Below, one piece after another: positions 43,340-54,958 of a DNA stretch of 64,000 nucleotides (its first letter is position 1; each line of letters begins with the position of its first letter). The stretch comes from Tremella fuciformis (Eukaryota > Basidiomycota > Tremellomycetes > Tremellales > Tremellaceae). The stretch is from positions 62,001 to 126,000 of the forward strand of contig CP136496.1 in NCBI GenBank assembly GCA_032768795.1. The letters run 5' to 3'. The translations under genes and the position numbers were made by a program. A model generated the notes under the pieces. The model did no database searches, was not told the DNA's origin, and worked only from the letters and a program-made list of their open reading frames with translations.

Positions 43340-44508
43340 ATGTCCTCCCTCAGACACTTCCTCGTTGGCGGGTACAACGACTACATCCCCACCGTCGCCT
43401 TCGACCCAAAGGGGACGCTCGAGGTCATCCACCGCTCGCCGAGCGTGAGCCGGCCGTCCTGGGTCGAGATTCTCCCCGGGAGCAACGGCAAGGTTATCCT
43501 CGCTGCGAACGAGCTCGACGAGGGGCGCGTCTCCACTCTGCGGCTCAACAGCGATCTGTCCTTGACGCAGGTCGACGATGCTTCCTCGGGCGGAGAGCAC
43601 ACTGCCTATGCCGCCAGCACGGCCAATGGGACCATCGTCCATGCCATAAATGTGAGTTTCAGCTTCCCTTGCCTGTGCTAAGCCCAGTACGCTGCGTTCT
43701 CTGGTGGGAACGCCTCGTCACGGCAGGTCGACCCTTCGACTGGAAAGTTTCACGGCGGACTGTTCAACCTTGCGGCCCTAAAGTTCAGCGGCAGCAGCGT
43801 GCACGATCGCCAAACCGCCCCGCACCCACACCAACTGCGCCAACATCCCTCGGCGCCCATCGTGTACATCCCGGACCTCGGTACGGACGTAGTGCACGTT
43901 TTCCGCGAAACCGACGGTCAGTTGACACTGGCGCACGACTTTGCCCTCCCGCCGGGAACGGGGCCACGGCATCTCCAATTCCATCCGAATGGTAAGTAAG
44001 CCTCGCTATATCGTCGAGTGCGCTGAGGGCAGGCGAGTACGCGTATCTCATCGGAGAGATCAACAACACCGTCACTGTCCTGCGGGCCGGACAGAACGGC
44101 GAACTGAGCGCCGTCCAGACGATCTCCACATTGCCAGAAGGAGCGGTCACTCATCTGTGGGGCAGCGCGTCGGTCCTCGTCAGCAACGACGGCCAGTATC
44201 TTTACACCTCGACACGCAACCTCGGGGAGAAGGCAGTGCAGGAGGGGAGGCAGGACTCGATCCGCATCTTCCATATATCGCCGGATGGGTCGCGGCTCTC
44301 GATCAAGGCGGACGTGCAGGCCGGAGGGGTGGGGGCTCGCGAGTTCAAATTCACCAAGGATGGAAGGTATCTCGCTGTGGCGCTGCAGTTCTCGCAGAGT
44401 CTCCTCGTGTTCGAGCGGCACGCTGATGGGAGCCTGAGCAAGGTCGTCCAGGATGACTTTGACTTTGTGCCTACTTCCATCGCGTGGATAGACGAAGACA
44501 CAACGTAG
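43340..44508 (+). CDS. Lactonase-family beta-propeller protein
   Basis: Complete member of the 6-phosphogluconolactonase/carboxymuconate-cyclase family. Three exons. MSSLRHFLVGGYNDYIPTVA starts the first blade; the chain includes PSWVEILPGSNG, DRQTAPHPHQLRQHPSAPIV, YIPDLGTDVVHVF, GTGPRHLQFHPNG, EYAYLIGEINNTVTVL, LVSNDGQYLYTSTRN, GAREFKFTKDGRYLAVALQ and a stop at 44508. The HPHQ and GPRH motifs are typical. It is divergent from the PhyH-like gene and may act on a lactone formed by the block's monooxygenases; that link is inference. An upstream frame from 43055 is not needed to explain it. Confidence 0.85.
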
Positions 44509-44603
44509 AGCAGCATAGGGTCCATGCATCATCACGCCATGGCCGGCGCCGGCGAAATGTCCGACTCGATTTATGTTGGGCTAGTTTCGTCATCTCATTC
44601 AAC

Positions 44604-45535
44604 ATGAGAGACTCGGCGTGGAGCAATCCCAATAGCGAGACGGTCCTCGTGCCCGCGACGCTCAATGCGGACCTCCCTGCGTCCAGCGTGAGCTCAGCTC
44701 TCTGGCAGAGTAGCGTTGAGGCCCGTCGCTGAGTACAGGCCGACGCTTCCCTGGTCAAATACCTCGACCTCGTCAACATCGGTGTTCCCGGTTTTGAGGA
44801 GGCTGGCGGGAGCTGGGATAGCGTAGCGGAGAGGGTGGCACTGGCCAAGAAGCACGGTGTCAAAGTAGGCGTGCTCGCATCGTCGGGTGAGCCATACCCC
44901 CTGCTGCGGGACCTGCTGACCATCAGCGAGCGCCGACCCTTCCTCGTTCCGAACCGAAATCCTCGCTCAACTCGGGGCGCTCAGCGCACTCGCTCGTGCG
45001 GCCGGAGCAGCAGTGAATCACGTTAAGCTGGCCCCTGCGGCATGCACTGCCAGTGCGGGCGATCGTGCGCTTGCAGATGCCCTAGCTGTCGCTGGCAAGC
45101 TGTTCGGTCTCCCGATTGTCGGCTTGCCTGGGACGGAGCACGAGGCGGCTGCCAAGGCCGCGGGAGTGACATTCATCCCGGGTGAGCTACTCCGTGGAGT
45201 TCACGGGTGGTCGCTGATCTCAGAATGGTACCCCGATGCGGAGTACGATGAGCGCGGCCTAGTCACGGGCAGGGCGAAGCAACCGGGGGATGTGACGGAC
45301 CGAGTGGGTTCCTCGTGTCTGCTTGGACGTTGCTCATGCCAGGTCCAAACACTGATGAGGTCTGGCAAGTGGACTGCGGCGTACGGGCGATCATTGTCCC
45401 TACCAAAGGATGCCAAAGTGGTGACCATCTCCCTAGGTACAAACGGTGAGTTAGTCAATCGCGATGCGACACAACTGACCGGCAGACTCGAGCGAGATTG
45501 CCGCAGCAATCCGAGAGGCCATTGACACATGCTAG
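44604..45535 (+). CDS. LamB/YcsF-like protein (5-oxoprolinase A-type fold), divergent
   Basis: Six exons reconstruct without damage: MRDSAWSNPNSETVLVP with ATLNADLPAS, ADASLVKYLDLVNIGVPGFE, VALAKKHGVKVGVLASS, TEILAQLGALSALARAAGAA, VNHVKLAPAACTASAGDRAL, ADALAVAGKLFGLPIVGLPG, FIPEWYPDAEYDERGLVTGR, QTLMRSGKWTAAYGRSLSLP, KVVTISLGTNDSSEIAAAIR and a stop at 45533-45535. QLGALSALA-A-G--V-HVK, the downstream D--LA-A and the Y--RGLV pattern follow the LamB/YcsF family. The usual HVKPHGALYN is replaced by HVKLAPAAC, and HAGDP/IGAHPSYPD-type motifs are not recognisable, so canonical oxoprolinase activity is doubtful. Confidence 0.6.
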
Positions 45536-45611
45536 AGTAGCATCGTACATCTGCCTATGGCTCTGGATATGGAACACTCATTCATATCTGCTTGATTATT
45601 ATTGATCTCCA

Positions 45612-47525
45612 CTAAGCCTGCACCTCGCCCTTCTTCTCTCCCTTCTCCATCTGCTGCGCCGCCTCACTTCCGGGGGCAGCCTTGTTGCGGAAGAGCACCG
45701 TGACCAGGATCGCATTGAGAATGCACCAGCCAAACTCGAACCAAAACGAGGCCTGGACGTTGTACTCGTTCGTAATGTTACCCGGCTTGATAGTCAACAG
45801 CCCCGCCTGGATCGACAGGCCGAGCACGGCGCCAACTTGCAGGCAGACCTGCAGCATAGCCCCGGCTACACCCGAAGTCTCGGGCGGGACAGACGTCATG
45901 ACGGTGATGCTGATGTCAATACATGACAGACCCATGGAAGGGCTGGACTCACTTTGTGCCGAGGAAGGCGGCCATGGTCATGCCGCTTCCGATGATGAGT
46001 CCCGGGAAGATGTACCTGGAGTCAGCTCTGCCTTTGCCAGACACGACTGACTCACCTCCAATAGTCATGGCCCAGGTTACCACGCGAGAAGATGAAGAGG
46101 ATGTAACCAACGCCGCCCAAGATCATGCCAACCGCGATCGGCCAGCGCGGGCTGACCTTGCCCAGGACACCGGGCACGACAAACGCCACGACAAAGGCAG
46201 AGATGCCGCCTGGGAGGAAACGAACAGCGGCAATGATGGGCGACTCGTTGTGGACCACCTGCCAGGTCTGCAGCAGGCCGATGAGGACAAATCCCCACAC
46301 CGAGTAGATGCCGATGGCGATGAACATGAGGAGCGTCATGTTGGGGATGAACCAGAACGACGATGGGATCAGAGCGTACCCCTCCGGCAGGCGCCACTCC
46401 CAGATGAAGAAGAACACGAAGATCGGCCAGGAGAGCAGGAAGGGTACGAGGAACTTGGCCGTCTTGAAACCGTATGTCGCCCCGAGTGTCAGGCCGAGAA
46501 TGAGCAGGATGATCGCAATGAGCATCGACAAGGCGCCGGCGAGGTCGAGGCGCTTGATCTTCTCGCGCTGGCTGTGAACTTCGTTTGCCCGGGCACCGGA
46601 GGTATGCGGAATAAGTGTGAAGGCCCCGAGCGCGAATGGTACTGCCGGTCAGGGGATTCCAGCAACAGACATCCTTTGGCTCACCAATCACGATCGTGAT
46701 CATCCTGTAGAACCACCTCCAGTCTGAGTTCTGGTTATGGGCATGTATGAAGCCAAAGAAGCCAGCGAACAAGAGACCGGTGATGTTCGCGATAGCGCCG
46801 GAAAGTCCGAAGAGCATCAAGGCCATGTTGAGCTCGTGGGGCTCGAAGACGGCAGGAATAAGGCGGAAGGCGGAAGGGATGGTAGCGGAGGCGAAGATTC
46901 CCGAGACCGCACGGAACACAAAGTAGGCGTACTGGTTCGGCATGAACGAAATGATTAGGTTTGTGATGCCCAGACCAAGGAAGCCGTACGCGAAGACCGG
47001 TCGGGCAGACCACAGGTCGGCCACTCGGCCCCAGAGCAAGAGGAAAGAGGCGAACGTGACGGAGTAGGCGGTCTTCCTTTAGCCACTTTCGGGTGCGTTT
47101 CTGCAGAGTTGGGACTCACGATGACCCATGTCGACGAGAGGTACTTGATGCCCAGGTCATCGGCGATGCGGTTGGTGTACAGAAAGATACCAGAGTACGA
47201 GCACACATCGAGGTACTGAGGGTCAGACCTTGGTTCCAAAGGAGGTGAAGTGATGTACCTGAGCGACGGAGAAGATGAGCAGCAAGAAGTATTTCCTGCC
47301 TTGCGAGAGCTTGTGCTCTGCGCCCACGCGTTCCTCTTCGACGACTGTGTTGCGGCCCGTTTCGGCGTCGGTGGCCGTCTCTGCGGTGAGCGCGCCAGCC
47401 TCGGTGCCGATGGCATCTTGTTGTTTGGGCTGAGCGCTGGTCTGCTCGTTCAGGTCGACAGCAGTGCCGCTCGGCGAGGGCAGCGTCGAGTGTCGCTCGA
47501 TGGTGGACTCGGGAGTGGTCGACAT
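45612..47525 (-). CDS. MFS transporter, DHA2-like (14 TM)
   Basis: Start MSTTPESTIERHSTLPS at 47525, a hydrophilic N-terminus of about 75 residues, then helices with YLDVCSYSGIFLYTNRIADD, LLLWGRVADLWSARPVFAYG (loop 2-3), FVFRAVSGIFASATIPSAFR, MLFGLSGAIANITGLLFAGF, DWRWFYRMITIVI, LAGALSMLIAIILLILGL, FFFIWEWRLPEGYALIP, FLPGGISAFVVAFVVPGVLG, YIFPGLIIGSGMTMAAFLGT and VTMSVPPETSGVAGAMLQV-like C-terminal helices. Stop at 45612. Probably a proton-coupled exporter of an aminotriazole/azole-resistance-like type. Unlike the DHA2 gene at 6880-8669 it shows no frameshift. Confidence 0.82.
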
Positions 47526-48032
47526 GGCGGCAACCCGTGGTTGGTGGTGGGAACAAAGCGAGGCTGGGGGGACAAGGGGCTTATCTATATAGATCCATTA
47601 GTGACTGTACTTCCGCCGGACGGACCGCGTGCCCGTAACTGGTATACGCCGAGGCTTGGTCACATCCTGACCGCATGCCCGATTTCAACTCGGCGTGTGG
47701 GGTAGCGCGTGAAACCCGCGTTGAGTAGCACCAGAGTGCAGGCGATGCATCCAAAGGCCACAGGCCAAAAGGAGCCAACGCCATCGCGTCAATGACGAAG
47801 GGGTACTACCTCTGGAAAAATGACGATCGGGACGCCGTTACGCCGAGAAGATCTCGGTCTCGGGCGGCAATGGAAGCTCTGCTCTCGCGCCATCTTCCTA
47901 CGGAACAGGCAACCATCTCCATCCCTTGCCCCCTTAGACCCCCAATAGCTCCCGACCGTCGGCGATCGCAATTAGCCTCCCGCTGATCTAAGCTACTGTT
48001 CCCCTTTGGGCCCTCGACGCCGCCGGACTGTA
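47526..48032. other. Intergenic, no gene seen
   Basis: About 500 bp upstream of the MFS gene and downstream of the cupin gene, both on the minus strand. It must hold the MFS promoter. I see nothing else. Confidence 0.5.
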
Positions 48033-48647
48033 CTATGGCTTGGGTAAGGGTCGGTCAAGTCGATGCGCTCCTAGTGCTACGCCGAGGTCCTTGCCACCAT
48101 CGACCAATGCGGGCCGAGATGGGATCTGGAACGCGTACATGCCTTTGGATCAGTAAACGGCGGTCGTGTGTAACCTAAAGGATGCTCACGCGCGTCTTCT
48201 GTGCCCGTGTTGATCCACTGGTGGATGTTGCCCAGTTGGACCACAATGTCTCCCGGGCCCACGGTATAAGAGGTCCCGTCGTGGTACGCGTACTTGAGCT
48301 TCCCGGAGACGATCACGAGGTAGTCTGCCGTTAGACGCTAAGCACGCGAGACCGAGCCGAGCCGACTCACCGATAGTGTGAGTATAGTGCATCGCCGTCT
48401 GCTTTCCCGCCGGAATATCAATCACCTTGACGGTCAACCCCCCGCTTTGGACGAATCCGTCCGGCCTCAAGTCCGCATTGCCCACTTGGGACAACGGGTC
48501 GACGTCCACCAGCCCGTGTTGGATGAACGGGAAGCCCGCCAGGAGACCATTGGGCAAGGTTCGGATGATCACTGTCGAGTCTTGGACGTGCGGCTCGCCC
48601 GTGGGAGTATGCGAAGCGACCAGTCGGCGGACAGGAGGGAGGGTCAT
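48033..48647 (-). CDS. Small single-domain cupin protein A
   Basis: Start MTLPPVRRLVASHTPTGEP at 48647 (an in-frame ATG at 48707 is possible but gives an unlike N-terminus). A cupin barrel follows: VKVIDIPAGKQTAMHYTHTI, intron, DYLVIVSGKLKYAYHDGTSY, VGPGDIVVQLGNIHQWINTG, intron, MYAFQIPSRPALVDGGKDLG and a stop at 48033. The first cupin motif has HYTHTIDYLVIVSG; the second PGDIVVQLGNIHQW. Clear relative of the cupin at 49209-49796. Such fungal cupins are often isomerases or dioxygenase-like proteins in catabolic clusters; metal binding by the His residues is likely. Confidence 0.8.
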
Positions 48648-49208
48648 CGTGGGTCTTGTTGTTGTCTGTTCGAGCCACAGCTGCATGCCTTTATGCTTGT
48701 CACCCATTCCTACCGCAACACATCACGTCGCGCTGCCCCGCTGGCCCCGCAGCCGTAGTGGAGGAACATTGGCTAAGCATAACCTCCCCTGCATAGGCTG
48801 ATCAATCGCCCAGCCCTCGGAGCTTATCAATCCTCCACCTTCCACTTGTTCTTCGACGCTGCTTTCGGACTTCGGAGTGCACTTCCAGCAACCTCACCCA
48901 AGCCACCGTGACTAACCCGTGCACTGCGACGGTGCTCGACTTGTTGTCGAAGATGCCAGTGCGAGCGCCTCGTTGATCAGCAAGGGGAGCATGGATGGTC
49001 AAGACGGTGGAGGGTTGGTCAGTACTGACTTCTTGCTGACTATCAAGAGTGGAGGATCAACACGACTTGCGAGCGTCCGGCGAGGCAGCGATGGGTACAT
49101 AATGCGTCTCGACCAGTCTGTCCGAGTATCATCCAGCCCAGCTACCTCGTCTCTCACTCAGCAGTCCCATCCCAGCCGAAACAAGCCAGCAAGCAGACTC
49201 CCGCCGCA
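48648..49208. promoter_or_regulatory. Shared promoter region of two divergent cupin genes
   Basis: About 560 bp between the divergent cupin starts. No gene is supported. Coregulation of the paralogues is likely from the layout. Confidence 0.45.
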
Positions 49209-49796
49209 ATGTCCATCCCCGCCCCGCGCCGCATCATCACCGCCCACACCCCTTCCGGGGGCGCCATCACGACCGACGACACGCTCCCGGTCCAGTCCTT
49301 CGCCCCCGGGCTCGCTGCCGCCGTCGCCTTCGTGCAGCCGACCTACGAGAGCGACCCCATGACCGCTCTCGAGACCAAGGACGCCGCGCCCGCCGGGCTC
49401 GTCCAGTCCGGCGGCATCAACGCGCGCTGGCTCGGTGAGCGCTCTCCCTTTGCATCCTGGGTCTGACTGATCCGCTTCGAGACATGGATGCTGGCGCCAC
49501 GGTCCCGACACACTTTACCGACTCGGTCGACTATGTCGTTCTCACGCACGGAGAGCTCGAGCTCGAGTTTATCGACGGCTCCAAGGTGACTGTCAACACT
49601 GGCGACCTTGTTATTCAGCTCGGCAACATCCACACCTGGAAGAACGTCTCGGCTGCTCCTGCTCGTGGGTTCAAGCTGGAGTATCTGTCACCAGAGCTGA
49701 CACCCAGGCTTCTTCGCTGTGCTAGTTGGATCCAAGCCTGCCATTGTCAACGGCAAAACCCTCGACCAGGAGCCGTTCAACGGGACTCGTCTCTGA
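49209..49796 (+). CDS. Small single-domain cupin protein B
   Basis: MSIPAPRRIITAHTPSGGAI opens the chain; QSGGINARWL is followed by an intron, then DMDAGATVPTHFTDSVDYVV, HGELELEFIDGSKVTVNTGD, LVIQLGNIHTWKNVSAAPAR, a last intron and FFAVLVGSKPAIVNGKTLDQ with the stop at 49794-49796. Architecture, length, N-terminus (R-R-xx-A-HTP-G) and intron positions match cupin A, so the two are a divergent duplicate pair. Reaction unknown. Confidence 0.82.
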
Positions 49797-49887
49797 GTAG
49801 TACCAACAGGATTACGGATACCCTCTCCCTCGAATATTATGCATGTATACCCAGCAACATTCCATCCGTGATATCTCCAGCTCTACT

Positions 49888-50997
49888 CTATAGCCTCACC
49901 ACCACCTTCTTCGCAGAAACGCCTTTCTTGAGCGTGTCCAGCCCCACCTGTATCTTCTCCAGCCCCTCGCCCACCACCTCCGGCTCGGGCTTGCACACGA
50001 ACCCGCCCCCGGGCAAAGCCTTCTCGAGGTATTCGTGCCAGATAGCAGGCCCAAGCTCGTTCACCAGCGGGGTCCCGCCCCACACCGTCCCCGTCTTGAC
50101 CCCGCTCCCGAGCTTGCTGAAGTTGAACTTGATCATCCACGGCACGACGCTGCTCATGATACGCGGCACCACAAACGACGTCGGCAGCGGGTTCGGCAGC
50201 GGAAACGACACCAGCGCCAGCACCTTTTTGCCCTTCACCGTCCGGTCCCGGAAGATGGAGAGGCACGTCTCGGCGCCGCCGTTCCCCATGATCAGCGCGC
50301 CCGCCACGTCCTTGCCCTTGCACGCGGCGAGCAGGTCCGCTCGGATCGACGCCGAGTTGTAGTCGAACACCTGGGCGGCGCCGAGCGAGCGGCACAGGTC
50401 GTAGTTTCGCGGAGAGCACGTCGTGTACACCGTACATCCCGCGGCGACCGCCAGCTGGATCGCGTTGCACCCGACCGACGTGGAGCCTCCCCATACGATC
50501 ACAATTGGGCCGCTAGCGGGCTGGGCGGTTGGGGTTGGGAGGGGGAGCGCCAGGTGTACTTTGTCGAAGAGGCCCGTGGTGGCGGTCATGAGGCCCAGCG
50601 GCACCACGCAAGCCTGTTCGAAAGGCGTCGCGTCGGGAATGCGGCAGGTCATGCGGTCCAGCAGGACGACGTAGTGCTGGAACGCCCCTTCGGACGCGGC
50701 GTTGCGCACCTTTTCCTGTCCCGCCGCGTACCCCGTCACCCTGTCGCCCACTTGGAAGCGCGAACCCTTGCCCACCTCGACGACTTCGCCAGCCACGTCG
50801 GTTCCGAGCACCGCGGGGTACTTTAGCCAGGAGTACACGAAGCCGGCGATCATCTGGATGTTGTCCACGGGGTTGAGCGCGACCGCTCGAACGCGGACCA
50901 CGATCTCGTTTGGGCCCGGAGAAGTGTACGGCGCCTCTTTGATCTCGAGCCGAGGGGCCTGAGACTTGAGCAGCCAGGCGGCGGTATTGGTGGGCAT
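49888..50997 (-). CDS. Zinc-independent MDR / quinone-oxidoreductase-like enzyme
   Basis: Intronless, 369 residues. MPTNTAAWLLKSQAPRLEIK, then VRVRAVALNPVDNIQMIAGF, YPAVLGTDVAGEVVEVGKGS, FQVGDRVTGY (GroES-like half), and the NADPH-binding half with IVIVWGGSTSVGCNAIQLAV and TCSPRNYDLCRSLGAAQVFD. The structural-zinc cysteines of alcohol dehydrogenases are absent, as in fungal enoyl-reductase/ToxD-like proteins. Such proteins often reduce activated double bonds in catabolism or secondary metabolism. Stop at 49888; its 3' end faces cupin B 91 bp away. Confidence 0.88.
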   Translation of the reverse strand: MPTNTAAWLLKSQAPRLEIKEAPYTSPGPNEIVVRVRAVALNPVDNIQMIAGFVYSWLKYPAVLGTDVAGEVVEVGKGSRFQVGDRVTGYAAGQEKVRNAASEGAFQHYVVLLDRMTCRIPDATPFEQACVVPLGLMTATTGLFDKVHLALPLPTPTAQPASGPIVIVWGGSTSVGCNAIQLAVAAGCTVYTTCSPRNYDLCRSLGAAQVFDYNSASIRADLLAACKGKDVAGALIMGNGGAETCLSIFRDRTVKGKKVLALVSFPLPNPLPTSFVVPRIMSSVVPWMIKFNFSKLGSGVKTGTVWGGTPLVNELGPAIWHEYLEKALPGGGFVCKPEPEVVGEGLEKIQVGLDTLKKGVSAKKVVVRL

Positions 50998-51588
50998 GGT
51001 CTTTGATGGCTTGTCGTATCCTCTTGAAAGTCAAGGAGTGTTGTTTGGCCCGCTCCTGTCATACGCCCCTCTTTATACCCAAGAGGAGTCCAGCCACGAC
51101 GCTCCCTCGGTCATACCGTGCTCACTCCTCTCCTCCATGCTCGGTCCACAGTGCCCTCCTCTCCGAGCTTGAACTCAACAAAGGCTTGGCGGGCGGTTGT
51201 CACCATCGTCTGCACCATTGGCAATGGACGCGATCGGCGACGGCGATGGATGCCCGCCCACCTCCGTTTCCGCGCTCAGCTGATCATCGTCATGTGATCC
51301 AGGCAGCCCTCGGTCGTCCAGCTCCTCAACGCCGAGTCAAGCTTATATGCTGGCGGGGCGCCGGGCAGTCTGCGTCCGAAGGTGACCCATTGACGGTCTC
51401 AGCAACAGACCATGTGAGGTATGCCGGAAAACTACTCCGGGGAGCCAAACGCCATCTCGTGCGATCTCGTCCGTCTCGTGTTCAGCCGGACATGCCGGAC
51501 CGACTCGATTAAACTTTCTCTCTTGGCTTGTTTCTCTAGCTGCTCATAATGGGTTCGCGTTGCGCTTGACCAGGCTATATAGAGCAAG
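50998..51588. promoter_or_regulatory. Intergenic between divergent MDR and MCT-type genes
   Basis: Holds both promoters; no gene supported. Confidence 0.45.
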
Positions 51589-53121
51589 ATGGCAGCGCCC
51601 GACGCCACAGACAGCGTAGAACTGCGTGATACAGGCGCTGAGGCTGTCAAGAACGACACTGTACCGCCCGATGAGGCCCACATCGGGACGGAAAAGTCCG
51701 ACGATGAGGTTGACATACCGCCTGATGGGGGGTACGGCTGGGTCGTCGTCGCCTGCCTTCTGAGCATGAACTCGTTCACCTGGGGTGAGTGCCGGCTATA
51801 TTAGTACCTGTGTGAGCTGAGGATGTGTAGGAAACAACACCACCTATGGCGTCTTCGAGTCGTACTATCTGGAGAACAACTACTACGCTGGCGGGTCCAC
51901 CTTTCGTTATGCCTGGGTCGGCGGTCTGTCGGTCGGTGTCGCATTCCTCATGGCCCCTCTGGCCAACTGGCTCGTCAAGATATTCGGCTTCAAGCCTCCC
52001 ATGCTGTTCGGTCGGTTGGTCTCTCGCTTGTCGGGGAAGAAGCTGATGACAGGCACCGTCTGTGTTGTCCTGGCACAGTGCATGGCAGGCATCTGCAAGT
52101 CGTACGCGACGTTCCTCGTATGTCAGGGCATCCTCTTCGGTCTCGGTCTCGGCATGGTGAGTAGAACTCGCCCTCGTCGGAAGCGTCTGACCCCAGACCA
52201 TGGTCCCGGGCCAGCCCCTCCTCGCGCACTGGTTCACCACCAAACTCTCGACCGCGCAGGGCATCGCCAACTCTGGCTCGGGCCTCGGCGGGCTCATCCT
52301 CGCCAACACGACCCGCGCGGCGCTTCAGAACCTCGGCGTCAAGTGGGCACTCATCATCAACGGCCTCGCCTCGCTCGTTGTCATGACTCCCGCGGTGCTG
52401 CTCATGAAAGGCCGGCATAAGGCCGTCAAGGCCCGCAGCCAGGCATTCGAGAAGCGCTGGCTCTGGCACCCCGGCTTCATGTGGGTCTGGCTCTGGGGCT
52501 CTTTCACCAGTACGTCCCATCCTCCCAACCCTCACTTCCGAAGGCTCAACAGCAGTGCTTGCGTACTACATCTCCATCTACTCCCTCGCCTCATTCGCCA
52601 CCTCCGCCCTGCACCTCTCGCAAAAACAAGGCGCGGCTCTCCAGTCGATCCTCTCCGCCGGCCAGCTGATCGGTCGTCCCGCCATAGGCCTCTCGCTCGA
52701 CCGCTTCGGCCGCATCAATATGACCATGATCGCCTACGTCTTCACCGGCCTCTCGTGCCTCGCCATCTGGCTTCCTGCCAAATCGTTCGGCGTCCTCGTC
52801 CTCTTCGCCATTATACAGGGCTTCTTCGGCGGCACCATCTGGGCAGCCACCACGCCACTCGTCGCCAGCGTCGTCGGCGTCTCCGACCTCGCCTCGGCCC
52901 TGAGTGTCTTCTGGATCGTCCTCATCCCCTTTTCCCTCTGCGCGCAGCCCATCGCCATTGCTCTCCTTGAATACTCGACCAACCACCTGGGTCGCACCGG
53001 CGCCGAGGCGTACTATATCTCGATTGGGTTCTGTGGCGGTGTGGGAATATGTGCGGCGGTCATGCTGTACGGCGCCAAGGTCTATGTCCAGGGCAGCTGG
53101 AAGTTGTGGCAAAAGGCATAG
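51589..53121 (+). CDS. MFS monocarboxylate-transporter-like protein
   Basis: Acidic N-terminus, then the family signature PPDGGYGWVVVACLLSMNSF (DGGxGW). Exons continue GNNTTYGVFESYYLENNYYA, YAWVGGLSVGVAFLMAPLAN, GTVCVVLAQCMAGICKSYAT, QGILFGLGLGM, VPGQPLLAHWFTTKLSTAQG, GIANSGSGLGGLILANTTRA, WHPGFMWVWLWGSF and, in a long last exon, QLIGRPAIGLSLDRFGRINM and VFWIVLIPFSLCAQPIAIAL. Stop at 53121. Fungal members transport monocarboxylates or related acids; the substrate here is unknown. About five exons. Confidence 0.86.
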
Positions 53122-53228
53122 CATAGCTGGGTGTATAATCGCATTTGCATCACATAGAGTAGTCCATTGCTGACCCTTGACCCCTGATCATTGACTTCCA
53201 CTGCGTTCTCTCGCCGCTCTCTCGCTAC

Positions 53229-54958
53229 CTACGCGTAGTACCTGAAGCGCAAGTTCTCCCTGTCGGTCAAGTCGGCCAGACCGACCGCCTCGGGATCTTC
53301 GGCAGGCAGCTCGCCAGCGGCCTCGAGTCGGTCCCGCCGCGCATTCTCGCGCTGGGTCGTGATGTATATCCCGACATAGCAGCAGAAACAGACGCTCAGC
53401 AGGGAGATGACGGTGTGGATGCCGGTCTTATGTCAACTCTCTCCTTTTGGGGCCGACTTGACTCACGGGATAACGCGGGCTCTGACTCGACTTGAAGGAC
53501 AGCGGCACGAGCATGTTGCTGAGCGAGAACCCGATCAGGTTCATCGCCAGAACGGTGGAGCGTTTGGTCGTGCCTGCAAAGTTCTGCCCGGCCAGTGTGA
53601 CCAGACCCGAGTCTCCCATCAGCCTCGTCTCTCACCACTTGACGACTCACATGCGCCGGTGTGCCCATTCAGGAGAGAGAGGAAGAACAGCTGCAGCCCC
53701 TTGTTCGCCCCCGCCTGCCCTGGCGGGATCTCGATGAGCACGACGAGCGACGCGATCGCCAGCAGACACGACACCATCAGGATCAACGTCTTGCGCGTGC
53801 GGAAGAACGTCGTGTACGTCCCAAGCACACCCGTCACGAGCAACAACCCCGATGAACACACCCATCCGGGGATCTGCAGGATCAGGGCCTGCAGGCCAGT
53901 AAAGCCGAGCCCTTTCGTAATAAGGCCCGAGAAGTTGGTGACGACCGACGCGCCCGATTGCTGGCAGCACAGCGCAACGGATAGCAAGATCGCCCGTGGG
54001 TCCGTCACCGCCTCGCGCACCTGCGCCCACTTGAAGTGCGTCGACTTCTGGCCGACCTGGTACGGCGCCGCGCGCTTGACGATGATCAAGCGCTGTCGCT
54101 CTTTCAGCCACCAGCAGTTGGCCGGCTGGTCCGGTATGACGAGCAGCACCACGCACGCGAGGCACACGGTGATCACCCCGAGCAGGCAGTAGATCCAGCG
54201 CCACTGCTCGAGCGGGTGCGCGGGCAGGTGTCCGAGCCCGTAGTAGATCACGCTGAAGGGGATGGGCATGAGCGTGTTGGCGAGCGTCCAGAACGCGATC
54301 CGGATCGGCACTTCGGTCGGTTTGTAGAAGCGCGAGGTGGTGAGCACTTGGCCGGGCACGATGACGGATTCGAACACTGCGAGCAGGAACCGCAGGGCTG
54401 CCATCTGGGAGAAATTCTTGACCCCCTGATCTCAGCTTCAATCCACCGTTCTCACAAAAGCTTGTGCTCACCATGCAGCCCAGCGTCACGGCGCCCCAGC
54501 AGAACATGCCGATGGCCATCACCCTGCCCGTGTGGAACCGCTGCAAGAGCAGGTTGGCTGGCCATTGCGCGGTGATGAGGCCGATGTAGTAGATTGTAGT
54601 GAGGAGCGAGTATTGCTGTCCCACCAGGTGTAGATCTTTGACCAGCGTGAGCGTGGCCGCGTTGCCCAGGGCGATCTTGTCAATGTACGAGAACGCAGTC
54701 CCGCACGCTACCATAAGTTTGCTGATCCCTTACGAGCGTTAGACGGGACACACCCATAGTCGGTACGAGGATCCAGTCACATTTCCTCAAGAGCGACTTT
54801 TCCTCTTGAGCAGTCCACTCGAACGTATCGGCACTGCTGTCAGCACTGCCAACCCCGGCGACTCACCCTTCCATGAGCTCTGCCGCATTGTCGCCTTTGA
54901 CCTTGATGTGCTTCAGGCCCCCCTCTTCCACTTGCTCGTCGTACGGCTTGTCGTCCAT
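53229..54958 (-). CDS. Allantoate (Dal5)-type MFS permease, intact
   Basis: Start MDDKPYDEQVEEGG at 54958. TM1 region is GTAFSYIDKIALGNAA; TYIYYIG-like LLTTIYYIGLITAQWPANLL, MAIGMFCWGAVTLGCM, RFLLAVFESVIVPGQVLTTS, WRWIYCLLGVITVCLACVVL, PANCWWLKERQRLIIVKRAA, HFKWAQVREAVTDPRAILLS, GLGFTGLQALILQIPGWVCS, TLAGQNFAGTTKRSTVLAMN and the tail DLTDRENLRFRYYA with the stop at 53229. The order and tail match the truncated gene at 1358-2595, showing what that gene has lost. Probably imports a ureide, vitamin or other organic anion. Confidence 0.85.
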
